Source: an uncultured Pelagibacteraceae bacterium
GTDB lineage: Bacteria > Pseudomonadota > Alphaproteobacteria > Pelagibacterales > Pelagibacteraceae
Reading direction: 5' to 3'
NCBI GenBank assembly: GCA_902626185.1
Contig: CACOEA010000003.1
Span: 1-61,681, forward strand
DNA: 61,681 nt
Shown in pieces: positions 52,148 to 60,715 of this stretch (within the stretch, counting starts at the first letter, position 1; each line of letters opens with the position of its first letter). A program made the position numbers and the translations under genes. The notes under the pieces are model-generated. The model ran no database searches. It saw only the letters and a list, made by a program, of their open reading frames with translations, and was not told the DNA's origin.

Positions 52148-52180
52148 TGTTATAAAGTAACAAACTGTTATATTATAACA
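52148..52180. promoter_or_regulatory. Candidate Zur boxes between znuA and znuC
   Basis: TGTTATATTATAACA at 52166-52180 has perfect seven-base inverted arms around one central base and matches the GTTATAnnATAAC-type Zur operator of alphaproteobacteria. A second, weaker copy TGTTATAAAGTAACA at 52148-52162 keeps the outer five bases of each arm. Centres are 18 bases apart. They fill the 61-base divergent region, so zinc-loaded Zur (53786-54184) could repress both znuA and znuCB-zur. Confidence 0.75.
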
Positions 52181-52204
52181 ATTATAATTGCAAGGGATAA
52201 TTTT

Positions 52205-52957
52205 GTGAATAAATCAAGCTCTGAGACTTTAATTAAAGTAGATAGCGTTGGCCTATTTAAAAATGATAAGTGGTTAGTTAAAGGGGTATCACTAGAAGTA
52301 AAGCGGGGTGAAATCGTTACATTGATCGGGCCAAACGGGTCTGGAAAAACAACTACAGCCAAGATTGCTCTAGGAATTTATAAGAATATAGAGGGGAAAG
52401 TTTCAAAATTTACTAATAACATTGGATATGTTCCTCAAAAGATTTCTATCGATTGGACTCTACCAATACGGGTAGTTGATTTTATGCTATTAACCCAAAA
52501 CTTAGATGACGAGGAAATATCTAATGCTTTAAAACTTACTGGAGTTAAACACCTCAAACATAATAATTTGAGCAACTTATCAGGCGGGGAGTTTCAAAGA
52601 GTTTTAATTGCTAGAGCAATAGCAAAAAATCCTGACCTTTTAGTTTTGGACGAACCAGTTCAAGGTGTAGATTTTAAAGGTGAGATTTCTTTGTATGAGC
52701 TGATAAAAGAGATTTCTGAAAAGATTAATTGTGGAATTCTATTAATATCTCATGATTTGCATGTGGTAATGTCATCGACTGATTACGTAGTTTGTTTAAA
52801 TGGTCACGTTTGTTGCTCTGGCACACCTCAATCTGTAGCTAACAATAACAAATACCAGGAATTGTTTGGAGATCGCGCTTCAACAATTTTATCTGTGTAT
52901 GAACACAAACATGATCATACGCATTCACCAGATGGAACAATAAAAAGGAAACAATAG
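52205..52957 (+). CDS. znuC: Zinc ABC transporter ATP-binding protein
   Basis: The 250-residue ATPase has Walker A GPNGSGKTT near 42-50, the Q-loop IGYVPQKISIDWTLPI near 76-91 (typical of ZnuC), signature NLSGGEFQRVLIARAI near 124, Walker B LLVLDEPVQGVD near 146 and the switch His in LLISHDLHVVMS near 181. It starts with GTG at 52205. A His-rich end (YEHKHDHTHSPDG) is a further zinc-protein trait. znuB starts two bases after its stop. Confidence 0.94.
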   Translation: MNKSSSETLIKVDSVGLFKNDKWLVKGVSLEVKRGEIVTLIGPNGSGKTTTAKIALGIYKNIEGKVSKFTNNIGYVPQKISIDWTLPIRVVDFMLLTQNLDDEEISNALKLTGVKHLKHNNLSNLSGGEFQRVLIARAIAKNPDLLVLDEPVQGVDFKGEISLYELIKEISEKINCGILLISHDLHVVMSSTDYVVCLNGHVCCSGTPQSVANNNKYQELFGDRASTILSVYEHKHDHTHSPDGTIKRKQ

Positions 52958-52958
52958 A

Positions 52959-53762
52959 ATGTTTGATGATTTTTTTATAAGAGCATTAATTGCAGGAATA
53001 GGCATTGCACTTGTTACTGGTCCTCTAGGATGTTTTATAATTTGGAGAAGACTGTCTTTTTTTGGTGATACTTTATCTCACTCTGCTTTACTCGGAGTAA
53101 CCATTGCTTTCTTTTTTGAACTTAATATAGCTTTTTCAGTTTTTTTAATTTCATCAGCTATTGCGCTCATACTTTTAAAACTTCAAAAAACCACAAAACT
53201 CCCTGGAGATGCGCTATTAGGTCTATTAGCCCACTCATCTCTTGCAGTTGGCTTAGTTGTTATTGGTTTTTTAACTACAATAAGATTTGATATCATGGGT
53301 TTATTATTTGGAGATATTCTAGCCGTAAATGAAATAGATTTGTTAATAATTTGGATTGGTGGAGCACTTATTTTATTAATTCTTAAATTAATCTGGAAGC
53401 CTTTATTTGCATCTACAGTAAATCATGAATTAGCTGAAGCTGAAGGAATGAACCCAGATAAAGTGAACGCGATTTTCACAGTTTTATTAGCAGCTATAAT
53501 CGCAATATCTATTAAAATTGTTGGATTACTATTGATTACAGGAATGTTAATTATGCCAGCTGCAATGGCAAGAAATGTTTCTAATAACCCAACACAAATG
53601 GTTAAACTTTCAATCGTAGGAGGCTTGTTATCTGTTTTAATTGGTTTATTTTCATCATTACAAGTTAATACTCCATCAGGACCATCAATTATAACAGCAG
53701 CATTATTTTTATTTTGCTTAACACTTATTAAGATAAAAAATTATTCTGAATTGAAAAAATAA
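52959..53762 (+). CDS. znuB: Zinc ABC transporter permease
   Basis: The 267-residue ABC-3-type permease has about eight hydrophobic helices. Family segments are FIWRRLSFFGDTLSHSALLG near 27-46, with the conserved gly-asp-ser-his cytoplasmic loop, GDALLGLLAHSSLAVGLVV near 84, and MLIMPAAMARNVSNNPTQM near 198. It forms the zinc channel with ZnuC. Zur follows after 23 bases. Confidence 0.94.
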   Translation: MFDDFFIRALIAGIGIALVTGPLGCFIIWRRLSFFGDTLSHSALLGVTIAFFFELNIAFSVFLISSAIALILLKLQKTTKLPGDALLGLLAHSSLAVGLVVIGFLTTIRFDIMGLLFGDILAVNEIDLLIIWIGGALILLILKLIWKPLFASTVNHELAEAEGMNPDKVNAIFTVLLAAIIAISIKIVGLLLITGMLIMPAAMARNVSNNPTQMVKLSIVGGLLSVLIGLFSSLQVNTPSGPSIITAALFLFCLTLIKIKNYSELKK

Positions 53763-53785
53763 AATCAAATTGGTAAATTATATTT

Positions 53786-54184
53786 ATGGCTCAAACACAA
53801 ATACTTTCTAGAAATCAACAAATAGTTTTAGATATCATTGAAAAAGCTAAAGGCCCTCTTAAAGCCTATTCAATATTATTTAATGTTCAAAAAAAAGGGA
53901 TTAATGCCCCACAACAGATTTATCGAGCGTTAGACAAATTAATTAAAATAGGAAAAATTCATAAAATTGAGAGTAAAAATGCTTTTGTTGCTTGTACAAG
54001 TTCTAATTGTGAAATTTCTAAAGCAACAGCTTTTTCTATATGCGAAAAATGTGAAGTAGTCGATGAAGTAAGCGATGCAAAACTCTCAAAATTTTTATTA
54101 AAATTTAATGATAAAAAAGGCATGAAATTTAAAAGATTTAATTTAGAATTTTTTGGTTTATGCAAAAGGTGTAAAATCAAGTAA
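53786..54184 (+). CDS. zur: Zinc uptake regulator, Fur family
   Basis: The 132-residue protein has a winged-helix start (LSRNQQIVLDIIEKAKGPLK, recognition helix around GINAPQQIYRALDKLIKIGK) and a zinc-binding C-terminus with CTSSNCEIS near 69, FSICEKCEVVDEV near 81 and FFGLCKRCK near 121, giving the two CxxC pairs of Fur/Zur structural zinc. Location right after znuCB supports Zur over Fur. It should bind the boxes upstream of znuA/znuC when zinc is abundant. Confidence 0.9.
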   Translation: MAQTQILSRNQQIVLDIIEKAKGPLKAYSILFNVQKKGINAPQQIYRALDKLIKIGKIHKIESKNAFVACTSSNCEISKATAFSICEKCEVVDEVSDAKLSKFLLKFNDKKGMKFKRFNLEFFGLCKRCKIK

Positions 54185-54237
54185 AATAAGAATTTAATTA
54201 GTCTTATCTTAAAGGAATATTAAAGTATATTAGGATA

Positions 54238-54987
54238 ATGACATTATCAATTAAACACATCGATAGTAAATTCAAAAATAAAAATAATCCTAAAGTTGGT
54301 TTAATTGCTCTTTCAACTGATCAGACTATTGAAAGTGATTTTAATAAAATTTGTAATGATTTACCTTTAAGTATATTTATTAATCGTATTCATAATCAAA
54401 ATCCACTTACAAAAGAAAACTTACTTAAAATGCAAGACGATCTTGAGTCAGTAACCAACAAGATACTGCCCAATGAAAAGATTAATACAATTGCTTATGG
54501 TTGTACCTCAGGAACAATCGCAATCGGTGAGGATAAAGTGAGAGAACTTATATTATTGGCTAAAAAAGGTTGTTATGTTTCTACGCCTGTAACCTCTGCA
54601 TTAAAAGCATTTAAACTAATGAACATTAAAAAGATAGCCTTATTTACTCCTTATCCAGACTCAGTAAACAAAACAATATTAGAATATTTTATAAAAAAAA
54701 ATATTGATGTAACTTCATTTGCAAGCCTAAATTTAAATTTTGACTCTGAGTTTGCTAACATTGATCCAAATTATATTTTAGAAATTTCATCTAACCTAGA
54801 AATGAAAAATGCAGATGCTTTATTTATTTCTTGTACAGCCTTACCAGTATTAAGTATTCTTGATGAGTTAGAAAAAAAATTAAAAAAACCAGTATTATCT
54901 AGTAATCAAACCTTAATTTGGGATACAATTAGATCAATTGGTTATAAGTCTCCAATAAAAGGTTACGGAAAACTTTTAGAAAAATAA
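54238..54987 (+). CDS. Asp/Glu racemase-fold protein, ectoine-utilisation EutA-like
   Basis: The 249-residue protein is of the maleate isomerase/arylmalonate decarboxylase/EutA branch: VGLIALSTDQTIESDF near 21-36, the first Cys in IAYGCTSGTIAIG near 84-96 and the second in LFISCTALPVL near 197-207. The GCTSGT pattern is what EutA and maleate isomerases share. It abuts the DoeA-like gene without a gap. In known ectoine degraders EutA is encoded beside the ectoine hydrolase, which supports that role; the enzymatic reaction of EutA is not well established. Confidence 0.75.
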   Translation: MTLSIKHIDSKFKNKNNPKVGLIALSTDQTIESDFNKICNDLPLSIFINRIHNQNPLTKENLLKMQDDLESVTNKILPNEKINTIAYGCTSGTIAIGEDKVRELILLAKKGCYVSTPVTSALKAFKLMNIKKIALFTPYPDSVNKTILEYFIKKNIDVTSFASLNLNFDSEFANIDPNYILEISSNLEMKNADALFISCTALPVLSILDELEKKLKKPVLSSNQTLIWDTIRSIGYKSPIKGYGKLLEK

Positions 54988-56154
54988 ATGCTTTTCGAAA
55001 AAAATGAATACAAAGAACGTTTAAAAAAAGTCAAGATCGATATGCAAAAAAAAGGCATTGAACTTCTTGTATCTCACGACCCAGCAAACATGAATTATCT
55101 AACAGGATATGATGCTTGGTCTTTTTATTATGCTCAATGTGTTTTGGTTCATATTAATGAGGATGAACCAATTTGCTTTGTTAGAGCTCAAGATGGGGGA
55201 GGAGCATATATAAAAACTTATCTTAAAGACGAAAATATTATTGAATACGATGAAAAGTATATACATACTTGGCCATTACATCCTTACCAGTATCTGACTG
55301 AAATAATTAAAAAAAGAAAATGGGGCAACCTAAATATTGGTTTAGAGATGGACAGCCATTATTTTACTGCTTTTTGTTATGAGACCATTAAAAAAGGTTT
55401 GCCTAATGCAAAATTAAAAGACGCTGAACGATTAGTTAACTGGGTAAGAGTTGTAAAATCAAATGCAGAAATTAAATTAATGCAATCTGCCGCTCGTATA
55501 GTTGAAAGCGGAATGAAAACAGCATTCAAAAGTATAAACCCTGGCGTTAGGCAGTGCGATGCAGTTGCTGATATACAAAAAGCTTTATTTAATGGCACAA
55601 AAGAATTTGGAGGAGACTATCCAAGTATTGCAACTTTATTACCGACTGGAAAGGGAACTTCCGCCTCTCATTTAACTCACACGGATGAAAAATTTGTTTC
55701 TGGAGAGGCAACAATTATCGAAATAGCAGGTGCATATAAAAGATACCATTGTCCTATGGCTCGTACAGTTTTATTAGGAAAAAAAGATCAAAAAAAAATT
55801 GATACTATGAAAGCAACTAATGAAGCATTAGATACTGGGATCTCAGCAGCTAAACCTGGTAATACAGTTGATGATATTGCACAAAAATTTTGGGGTATTT
55901 TAGATAAATATAATATCAAAAAAGAATCGAGAACAGGATACTCAATAGGTATTGGTTACCCACCTGATTGGGGAGAGCAAACATTTAATATATTAAAAGG
56001 CGATAAAACAATTTTACAACCTAACGTTACTTTTCACATGATAGCAGTAATGCAATTTGGTGATTGGGGTGTAGAAGCCAGCGAAGCAGTGAGAGTTACA
56101 GAAACAGGTTCTGAATTATTCTGCAATTTATCTAGAGAATTACATATTAAATAA
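54988..56154 (+). CDS. doeA: M24-fold hydrolase, ectoine hydrolase (DoeA/EutD)-like
   Basis: The 388-residue protein has a creatinase-like N-domain (MNYLTGYDAWSFYYAQ near 35-50) and a pita-bread C-domain. Metal ligands are lost: E245 and P256 stand in IIEIAGAY and YHCPMARTV where aminopeptidase P has Asp, and the GHGxG His is replaced by Tyr in TGYSIGIGYPPDWGE near 316. The last form is characteristic of ectoine hydrolases, which open the ectoine ring. It follows EutA directly. DoeB/EutE deacetylase was not found in the window. A different amidine or amide hydrolase remains possible. Confidence 0.75.
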   Translation: MLFEKNEYKERLKKVKIDMQKKGIELLVSHDPANMNYLTGYDAWSFYYAQCVLVHINEDEPICFVRAQDGGGAYIKTYLKDENIIEYDEKYIHTWPLHPYQYLTEIIKKRKWGNLNIGLEMDSHYFTAFCYETIKKGLPNAKLKDAERLVNWVRVVKSNAEIKLMQSAARIVESGMKTAFKSINPGVRQCDAVADIQKALFNGTKEFGGDYPSIATLLPTGKGTSASHLTHTDEKFVSGEATIIEIAGAYKRYHCPMARTVLLGKKDQKKIDTMKATNEALDTGISAAKPGNTVDDIAQKFWGILDKYNIKKESRTGYSIGIGYPPDWGEQTFNILKGDKTILQPNVTFHMIAVMQFGDWGVEASEAVRVTETGSELFCNLSRELHIK

Positions 56155-56201
56155 TAAAAACCTTGAAATAAATTTTCACAAATGCTTTATATAATCACAA
56201 T

Positions 56202-57296
56202 ATGACTTCTTCAAAAAGTTTTGTAAAATTTGATAAAGTTGACAAAAGTTATGACGGAAAGGTTTTAGTCGTAAAAGACCTTAACTTAGATATTAACGAA
56301 GGTGAATTCATTACAATGTTGGGGCCGTCTGGCTCTGGTAAGACAACTTGCTTGATGATGTTAGCTGGCTTTGAAACTCCAACAAACGGAGAGATATACT
56401 TAGACTCAAAACCTATTTCTAGAATTCCACCGCATAAAAGAGGTATCGGTATGGTATTTCAAAATTACGCTTTATTTCCTCATCTAACAGTTTATGAAAA
56501 TTTGGCATTTCCATTAAAAGTTAGAAAACTTTATAAAGATGAAATCGACAAAAAAGTTGATAAGGCTTTATCAATGGTTTCATTATCAGGTTTAGAAAAA
56601 AGAATGCCTAATCAGTTGTCTGGCGGACAACAACAAAGAGTTGCCGTAGCAAGGTCATTAGTTTTTGATCCTCAATTAGTTTTGATGGATGAACCTTTAG
56701 GAGCTTTAGATAAAAATTTAAGGGAAAGCATGCAATATGAAATTAAACACATTCATGAAAATATAGGAGTTACTGTTGTTTACGTAACTCATGATCAAAG
56801 TGAAGCTTTAACTATGTCTAGCAGGATAGCTGTATTCAACGACGGAAAGGTACAACAACTATCCAGTCCAGATAAGTTATACGAAGAACCTGTAAATTCA
56901 TTTGTTGCAGAATTTATAGGAGAAAATAATACATTCACTGGTGAAGTAACTGATATTTCGGGAGGTAAATGTAAAGTTAAATTAGCATCAGGTGCTGAAA
57001 TAATATCAAATCCAATTAGAGTTAAGTCAAAAGGAGAAAAAACAAAAGTTTCTCTTAGACCGGAAAGAGCAATAATAGATCCTGAAGATAAAATGGATAA
57101 CAAGCATAAAGGCAAAATAGAAGAAATTATTTATCATGGAGATCATGCTAGAGTAAGGTTAAATTTACTTGGTAATGCAGAGTTTATTTTAAAAGTTCCG
57201 AATAGTTCTGCGAGATTGGACATTAAACGTGGAAATGAGATTAATGTTGGCTGGAATAGTCACGATGCTAGAGCATTAGATCCAAAATCAATCTGA
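56202..57296 (+). CDS. PotA-type ABC transporter ATP-binding protein
   Basis: The 364-residue ATPase has Walker A GPSGSGKTT at 41-49, Q-loop GMVFQNYALFPHLTVYENL, signature LSGGQQQRVAVARSL near 139, Walker B LVLMDEPLGALDK near 160 and switch HDQSEALTMS. From about 240 a TOBE domain follows (FIGENNTFTGEV, VSLRPERAII). It belongs to the polyamine/iron/osmolyte (PotA/PotG) class. It begins the four-gene transporter set potA-D-B-C, 47 bases after the DoeA-like gene. Confidence 0.92.
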   Translation: MTSSKSFVKFDKVDKSYDGKVLVVKDLNLDINEGEFITMLGPSGSGKTTCLMMLAGFETPTNGEIYLDSKPISRIPPHKRGIGMVFQNYALFPHLTVYENLAFPLKVRKLYKDEIDKKVDKALSMVSLSGLEKRMPNQLSGGQQQRVAVARSLVFDPQLVLMDEPLGALDKNLRESMQYEIKHIHENIGVTVVYVTHDQSEALTMSSRIAVFNDGKVQQLSSPDKLYEEPVNSFVAEFIGENNTFTGEVTDISGGKCKVKLASGAEIISNPIRVKSKGEKTKVSLRPERAIIDPEDKMDNKHKGKIEEIIYHGDHARVRLNLLGNAEFILKVPNSSARLDIKRGNEINVGWNSHDARALDPKSI

Positions 57297-57351
57297 GATT
57301 GATTCAGTCAAAAAAAAGTTAATATTTTCAACAATAAAACAAAATCAGAGG

Positions 57352-57380
57352 TTGACTTAATTTTTGTTAATTGTTGTAAT
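57352..57380 (+). promoter_or_regulatory. Strong sigma70-type promoter for the PotD-like gene
   Basis: TTGACT at 57352-57357 and TGTAAT at 57375-57380 match the consensus at five of six positions each and are separated by exactly 17 bases. The expected start is near 57387, about 31 bases before the PotD-like ATG, with an AAGGGGA ribosome site in between. It would give the binding protein its own high-level transcript, independent of the ATPase gene upstream. Confidence 0.7.
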
Positions 57381-57417
57381 AAAGCATTAAAAAACGTTTA
57401 AACGAAGGGGAACAACA

Positions 57418-58536
57418 ATGAGAAAATTAAGTAAACTATTACTTACACTAGTATTTGCTCTTTCAATTTCTTCAACTTCATATGCTGTAACAGTTGCATC
57501 TTGGGGTGGAGCTTACACAGAAAGTCAAAAATTAGGGTATGGAGATCCAACTGCTAAAAAATTAGGTATACCTATTAATTGGGTAGACTATTCAGGTGGA
57601 TTATCTGAAATAAAAGCTCAAAAAGCAGCAGGTAAAATTACTTGGGACATCATAGACGTTTTCGCTATGGATACTATCAATGGATGTGACGAAGGTTTAT
57701 TTGTTAAATTCGATTTTGACAAAGACTTCCCACCAGCTCCAGATGGAACTAAAGCAAGTAAAGACTTCTTTACGTCAATGCCTAGTAAATGTGCTGTAGG
57801 AAATATTTTATATTCTTGGACATACGCTTACAATGACAAAACAATTGGAAGCAATAAACCAAAAACAATAAAAGATTTCTTTGACACAAAAAAATTTCCT
57901 GGAAAAAGAGGTATCTATAAATCAGCTATGCACAATGTAGAAATGGCAGTGGCTGCAGCAGGTACTAAACCAGGTAAAGGTGGAAAAAATATCTACAAAA
58001 AACTTTCAAAAGCTAAAGGTTTAGATGCTGCAATTAAAAAAGTTGAAGCTCTATGTAAAGATCCAAATGGCGGATGTGTATTTTGGTCAGCTGGTGCAAA
58101 ACCACCTGAACTACTTATGCAGGGTGAAGTTGTAATGGCAACAGGTTGGAATGGTAGATTCTTTAACGCAGAAGTTGGAGAAGGCGCACCATTAAAACAA
58201 GTTTGGGATGCTCAAGGTTTAGATTACCAGTACATGGTAGTTGTTAAGGGTGGACCTAACGAAGCTGATGCTATGAAAGCAATTGCACAAATGACTAGCA
58301 CAGAAGGTTTAGCTGGTTCTGCGAAGTACATTGCTTACGCACCTTGGAGAAAATCTTCTCTAAAAGTTATTGAAGCGGGTGAACCATGGTACAAAGATGG
58401 TAAAACAATGATGATGACTCAAATGCCAACTCATCCAAACAATACAAAAAGCTATATCCTGATTGATCCATTATTTTGGGCTGATAACGGTTCAGAAATT
58501 GGTGAAAAATGGGAAGCTATGAAATCTGGTCTATAA
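57418..58536 (+). CDS. PotD-type periplasmic substrate-binding protein
   Basis: The 372-residue protein has a signal peptide (to about residue 23, SSTSYA) and VASWGGAYTESQKLG near 25-39, the usual opening of PotD-like type II binding proteins. Further family parts are WDIIDVFAMDTINGCDEGL near 79 and LLMQGEVVMATGWNGRFF near 237. The ligand may be a polyamine or another cationic or zwitterionic solute; aromatic residues (W42, Y45, W247) could form a cation-binding box. Position next to ectoine-type catabolic genes is a hint, not proof. It has its own promoter and terminator. Confidence 0.88.
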   Translation: MRKLSKLLLTLVFALSISSTSYAVTVASWGGAYTESQKLGYGDPTAKKLGIPINWVDYSGGLSEIKAQKAAGKITWDIIDVFAMDTINGCDEGLFVKFDFDKDFPPAPDGTKASKDFFTSMPSKCAVGNILYSWTYAYNDKTIGSNKPKTIKDFFDTKKFPGKRGIYKSAMHNVEMAVAAAGTKPGKGGKNIYKKLSKAKGLDAAIKKVEALCKDPNGGCVFWSAGAKPPELLMQGEVVMATGWNGRFFNAEVGEGAPLKQVWDAQGLDYQYMVVVKGGPNEADAMKAIAQMTSTEGLAGSAKYIAYAPWRKSSLKVIEAGEPWYKDGKTMMMTQMPTHPNNTKSYILIDPLFWADNGSEIGEKWEAMKSGL

Positions 58537-58572
58537 TAAAGTTTTAAAGACTTAGATAATATATTATATTTA

Positions 58573-58604
58573 GGGCGGTTATAAATTAACCGCCCTTTTT
58601 ATTT
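58573..58604 (+). terminator. Intrinsic terminator between the PotD-like and first permease genes
   Basis: GGGCGGTTA at 58573-58581 pairs perfectly with TAACCGCCC at 58587-58595 across a five-base loop, followed by five T, A and three T. This is the most GC-rich hairpin seen in any intergenic gap here. The T-run ends immediately before the permease ATG at 58605, so there is no room for a Shine-Dalgarno site; read-through must feed permease expression or it starts leaderlessly. It should raise binding protein over permease. Confidence 0.85.
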
Positions 58605-59858
58605 ATGAGCAGTGAAACACAAAAAATTTTAACTACTGACGGTATACCTTTAGAGGTGAGTCTTAAGAAAGTTGAGAGAAGAAATAAACTTAAGGCCTTT
58701 TTATTGGTGGCACCTTTATTATTTTTTCTATTAATAGTTTATATTTCTCCTATTATCGGAATGTTATTCAATAGTGTCGATGACCGTATGGTCACGAAAG
58801 CTCTACCTAAAACATTTATAGCTATGGAGAAATGGGATGGAAAAGAGCTTCCATCAGAGGAAGTATTCGAAGCTTTTTACATTGATTTTCAAAAATTGAT
58901 TGAGGAAGAAAGAGAGGGAAAATTATCTACTCAATTAAATTATGAAAAAAATGGTTTTAAAAGCATTATTAAAAAACTAAGACGAAAATCAAAATCTTTT
59001 GAAGAAGGGAATTATAAAGAACAAATCATGGCAGTACATGAAAGATGGGCAGACGTTGAATATTGGAGAGCAATTAAAAGACGTGCACCCTCTTATTCGT
59101 ATTCAAAATATTTAAAGGGTATTGATATGTATCAAAATGAAGATGGAAAATTCGTTGAAGTTGAAGAGGATCGAAGAATTTATAAAAAATTATGGGTTAG
59201 AACTTTAAAGATAGCCTTTTATGTCACTCTTTTTTGTTTTTTAATGGCTTATCCAATTGCACACTTGTTAGCTACTCTTCCTATGAAATACAGCAATTTA
59301 TTAATGATTTGTGTTCTTCTTCCCTTTTGGACTTCATTATTAGTTAGGACTGCAAGTTGGATGATTTTACTTCAACAACAGGGAGTAGTTAATGATTTTT
59401 TAGTTTGGATAGGTTTAGTAGCTGACGATGAGAGATTAGTTATGATGTATAATGAAACCGGGACTTATATTGCAATGACCCAAATTCTCTTACCATTTAT
59501 GGTTTTACCGCTGTATAGTGTCATGAAGACAATATCTCCTAGCCTTGTTAGAGCTGGAAAATCTCTAGGCGGAACACCGTTCATTACATTTTGGAAGGTA
59601 TACTTTCCACTAACCATCCCAGGTATAGGGGCAGGGTCTCTTTTAGTTTTTATTCTTGCAATTGGCTACTACATTACTCCAGAATTAGTAGGAGGTGCGT
59701 CAGGAACTCTTATTAGTAATATGATTGCATATCATATGAAGTCTACTTTGGATTGGAGCTTTGCCTCTGCTATGGGATTGATGTTGTTAGCAGGAGTTCT
59801 TGCAATTTATTGGGTTTATAACAAATTAGTTGGGATAGATAATATTAAATTAGGATAA
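58605..59858 (+). CDS. PotB-type ABC transporter permease with a large internal insertion
   Basis: The 417-residue protein has its first transmembrane helix at about 30-52. The typical PotB then needs only a short periplasmic loop, but here some 140 residues follow (about 55-195), charged, with EERE/EEGN-like helical stretches, before the remaining five helices (from LKIAFYVTLFCFLMAYPIAH on). The EAA loop is at SLGGTPFITFWKVYFPLTIP. Normal PotB is about 285 residues. The insert would lie in the periplasm close to the binding protein. The next permease gene starts after two bases. Confidence 0.9.
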   Translation: MSSETQKILTTDGIPLEVSLKKVERRNKLKAFLLVAPLLFFLLIVYISPIIGMLFNSVDDRMVTKALPKTFIAMEKWDGKELPSEEVFEAFYIDFQKLIEEEREGKLSTQLNYEKNGFKSIIKKLRRKSKSFEEGNYKEQIMAVHERWADVEYWRAIKRRAPSYSYSKYLKGIDMYQNEDGKFVEVEEDRRIYKKLWVRTLKIAFYVTLFCFLMAYPIAHLLATLPMKYSNLLMICVLLPFWTSLLVRTASWMILLQQQGVVNDFLVWIGLVADDERLVMMYNETGTYIAMTQILLPFMVLPLYSVMKTISPSLVRAGKSLGGTPFITFWKVYFPLTIPGIGAGSLLVFILAIGYYITPELVGGASGTLISNMIAYHMKSTLDWSFASAMGLMLLAGVLAIYWVYNKLVGIDNIKLG

Positions 59859-59860
59859 TC

Positions 59861-60715
59861 ATGGCTTTACCAAAATATACAGAACCACATTATAGAATAT
59901 GGCATTATGTGTATCTTTTTATTTGTGGTTGTGTTTTTTTCTTTTTGATTGCTCCTTTATTTGTAATTTTTCCACTGTCGTTTAATGCAGAAGAATTTTT
60001 AGTTATAACTGACGGTATGAAGAGACTAGACCCTGATGCTTTCTCTTTAAGATGGTACAAGGATATGGTTTATGGAACTAAAAATCCTTGGGGATTAGCC
60101 GCAAAGAATAGTTTTTTTATAGCAATATTTGCAACAATTGGTGCCGTTATTTTAGGAACAGTTGCTGCATTAGGTTTGAGTAGCAGATACATGCCTTATA
60201 AAGGAATAATAATGGCAACCTTAATTTCTCCAATGATTGTTCCATTAATTATTTCTGGAGTTGCAATTTTCTTTTTTATGGCTAAAGCAGGTTTAGCAGC
60301 AACCCACACAGGAATAATTATAGCCCATATAATTTTAGGTACACCGTTTGTTGTAATTACTGTTACTGCCACTTTATCTGGTTTTGATCATAGTGTTACA
60401 AGAGCTGCCGCAAGTTTAGGAAGCAACCCTGTAAATACTTTTATGAAAATAACATTACCTTTAATTTTACCAGGTGTAATATCTGGGGCCTTATTTGCTT
60501 TCGTTACTTCTTTTGATGAAGTTGTAATTGTATTATTTTTAGCCGGTTTAGATAATACAACTATTCCAGTTCAAATGTGGACTGGATTAAGAGAACAATT
60601 AAGTCCAACTATATTATCTGTTGCTACTTGTTTGATATTACTCTCAACATTAGTCCTAGTTGCTGCTGAACTTTTAAGAAGAAGATCTGAAAGAATAAGA
60701 GGAATTAATAGATAA
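59861..60715 (+). CDS. PotC-type ABC transporter permease
   Basis: The 284-residue permease has six hydrophobic helices and the EAA loop AASLGSNPVNTFMKITLPLI near 185-204. SFDEVVIVLFLAGLDNTTIP near 222 is typical of PotC. It pairs with the upstream permease to form the channel. It is of normal size, unlike its partner. It ends one base before the convergent cyclophilin gene. Confidence 0.92.
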   Translation: MALPKYTEPHYRIWHYVYLFICGCVFFFLIAPLFVIFPLSFNAEEFLVITDGMKRLDPDAFSLRWYKDMVYGTKNPWGLAAKNSFFIAIFATIGAVILGTVAALGLSSRYMPYKGIIMATLISPMIVPLIISGVAIFFFMAKAGLAATHTGIIIAHIILGTPFVVITVTATLSGFDHSVTRAAASLGSNPVNTFMKITLPLILPGVISGALFAFVTSFDEVVIVLFLAGLDNTTIPVQMWTGLREQLSPTILSVATCLILLSTLVLVAAELLRRRSERIRGINR

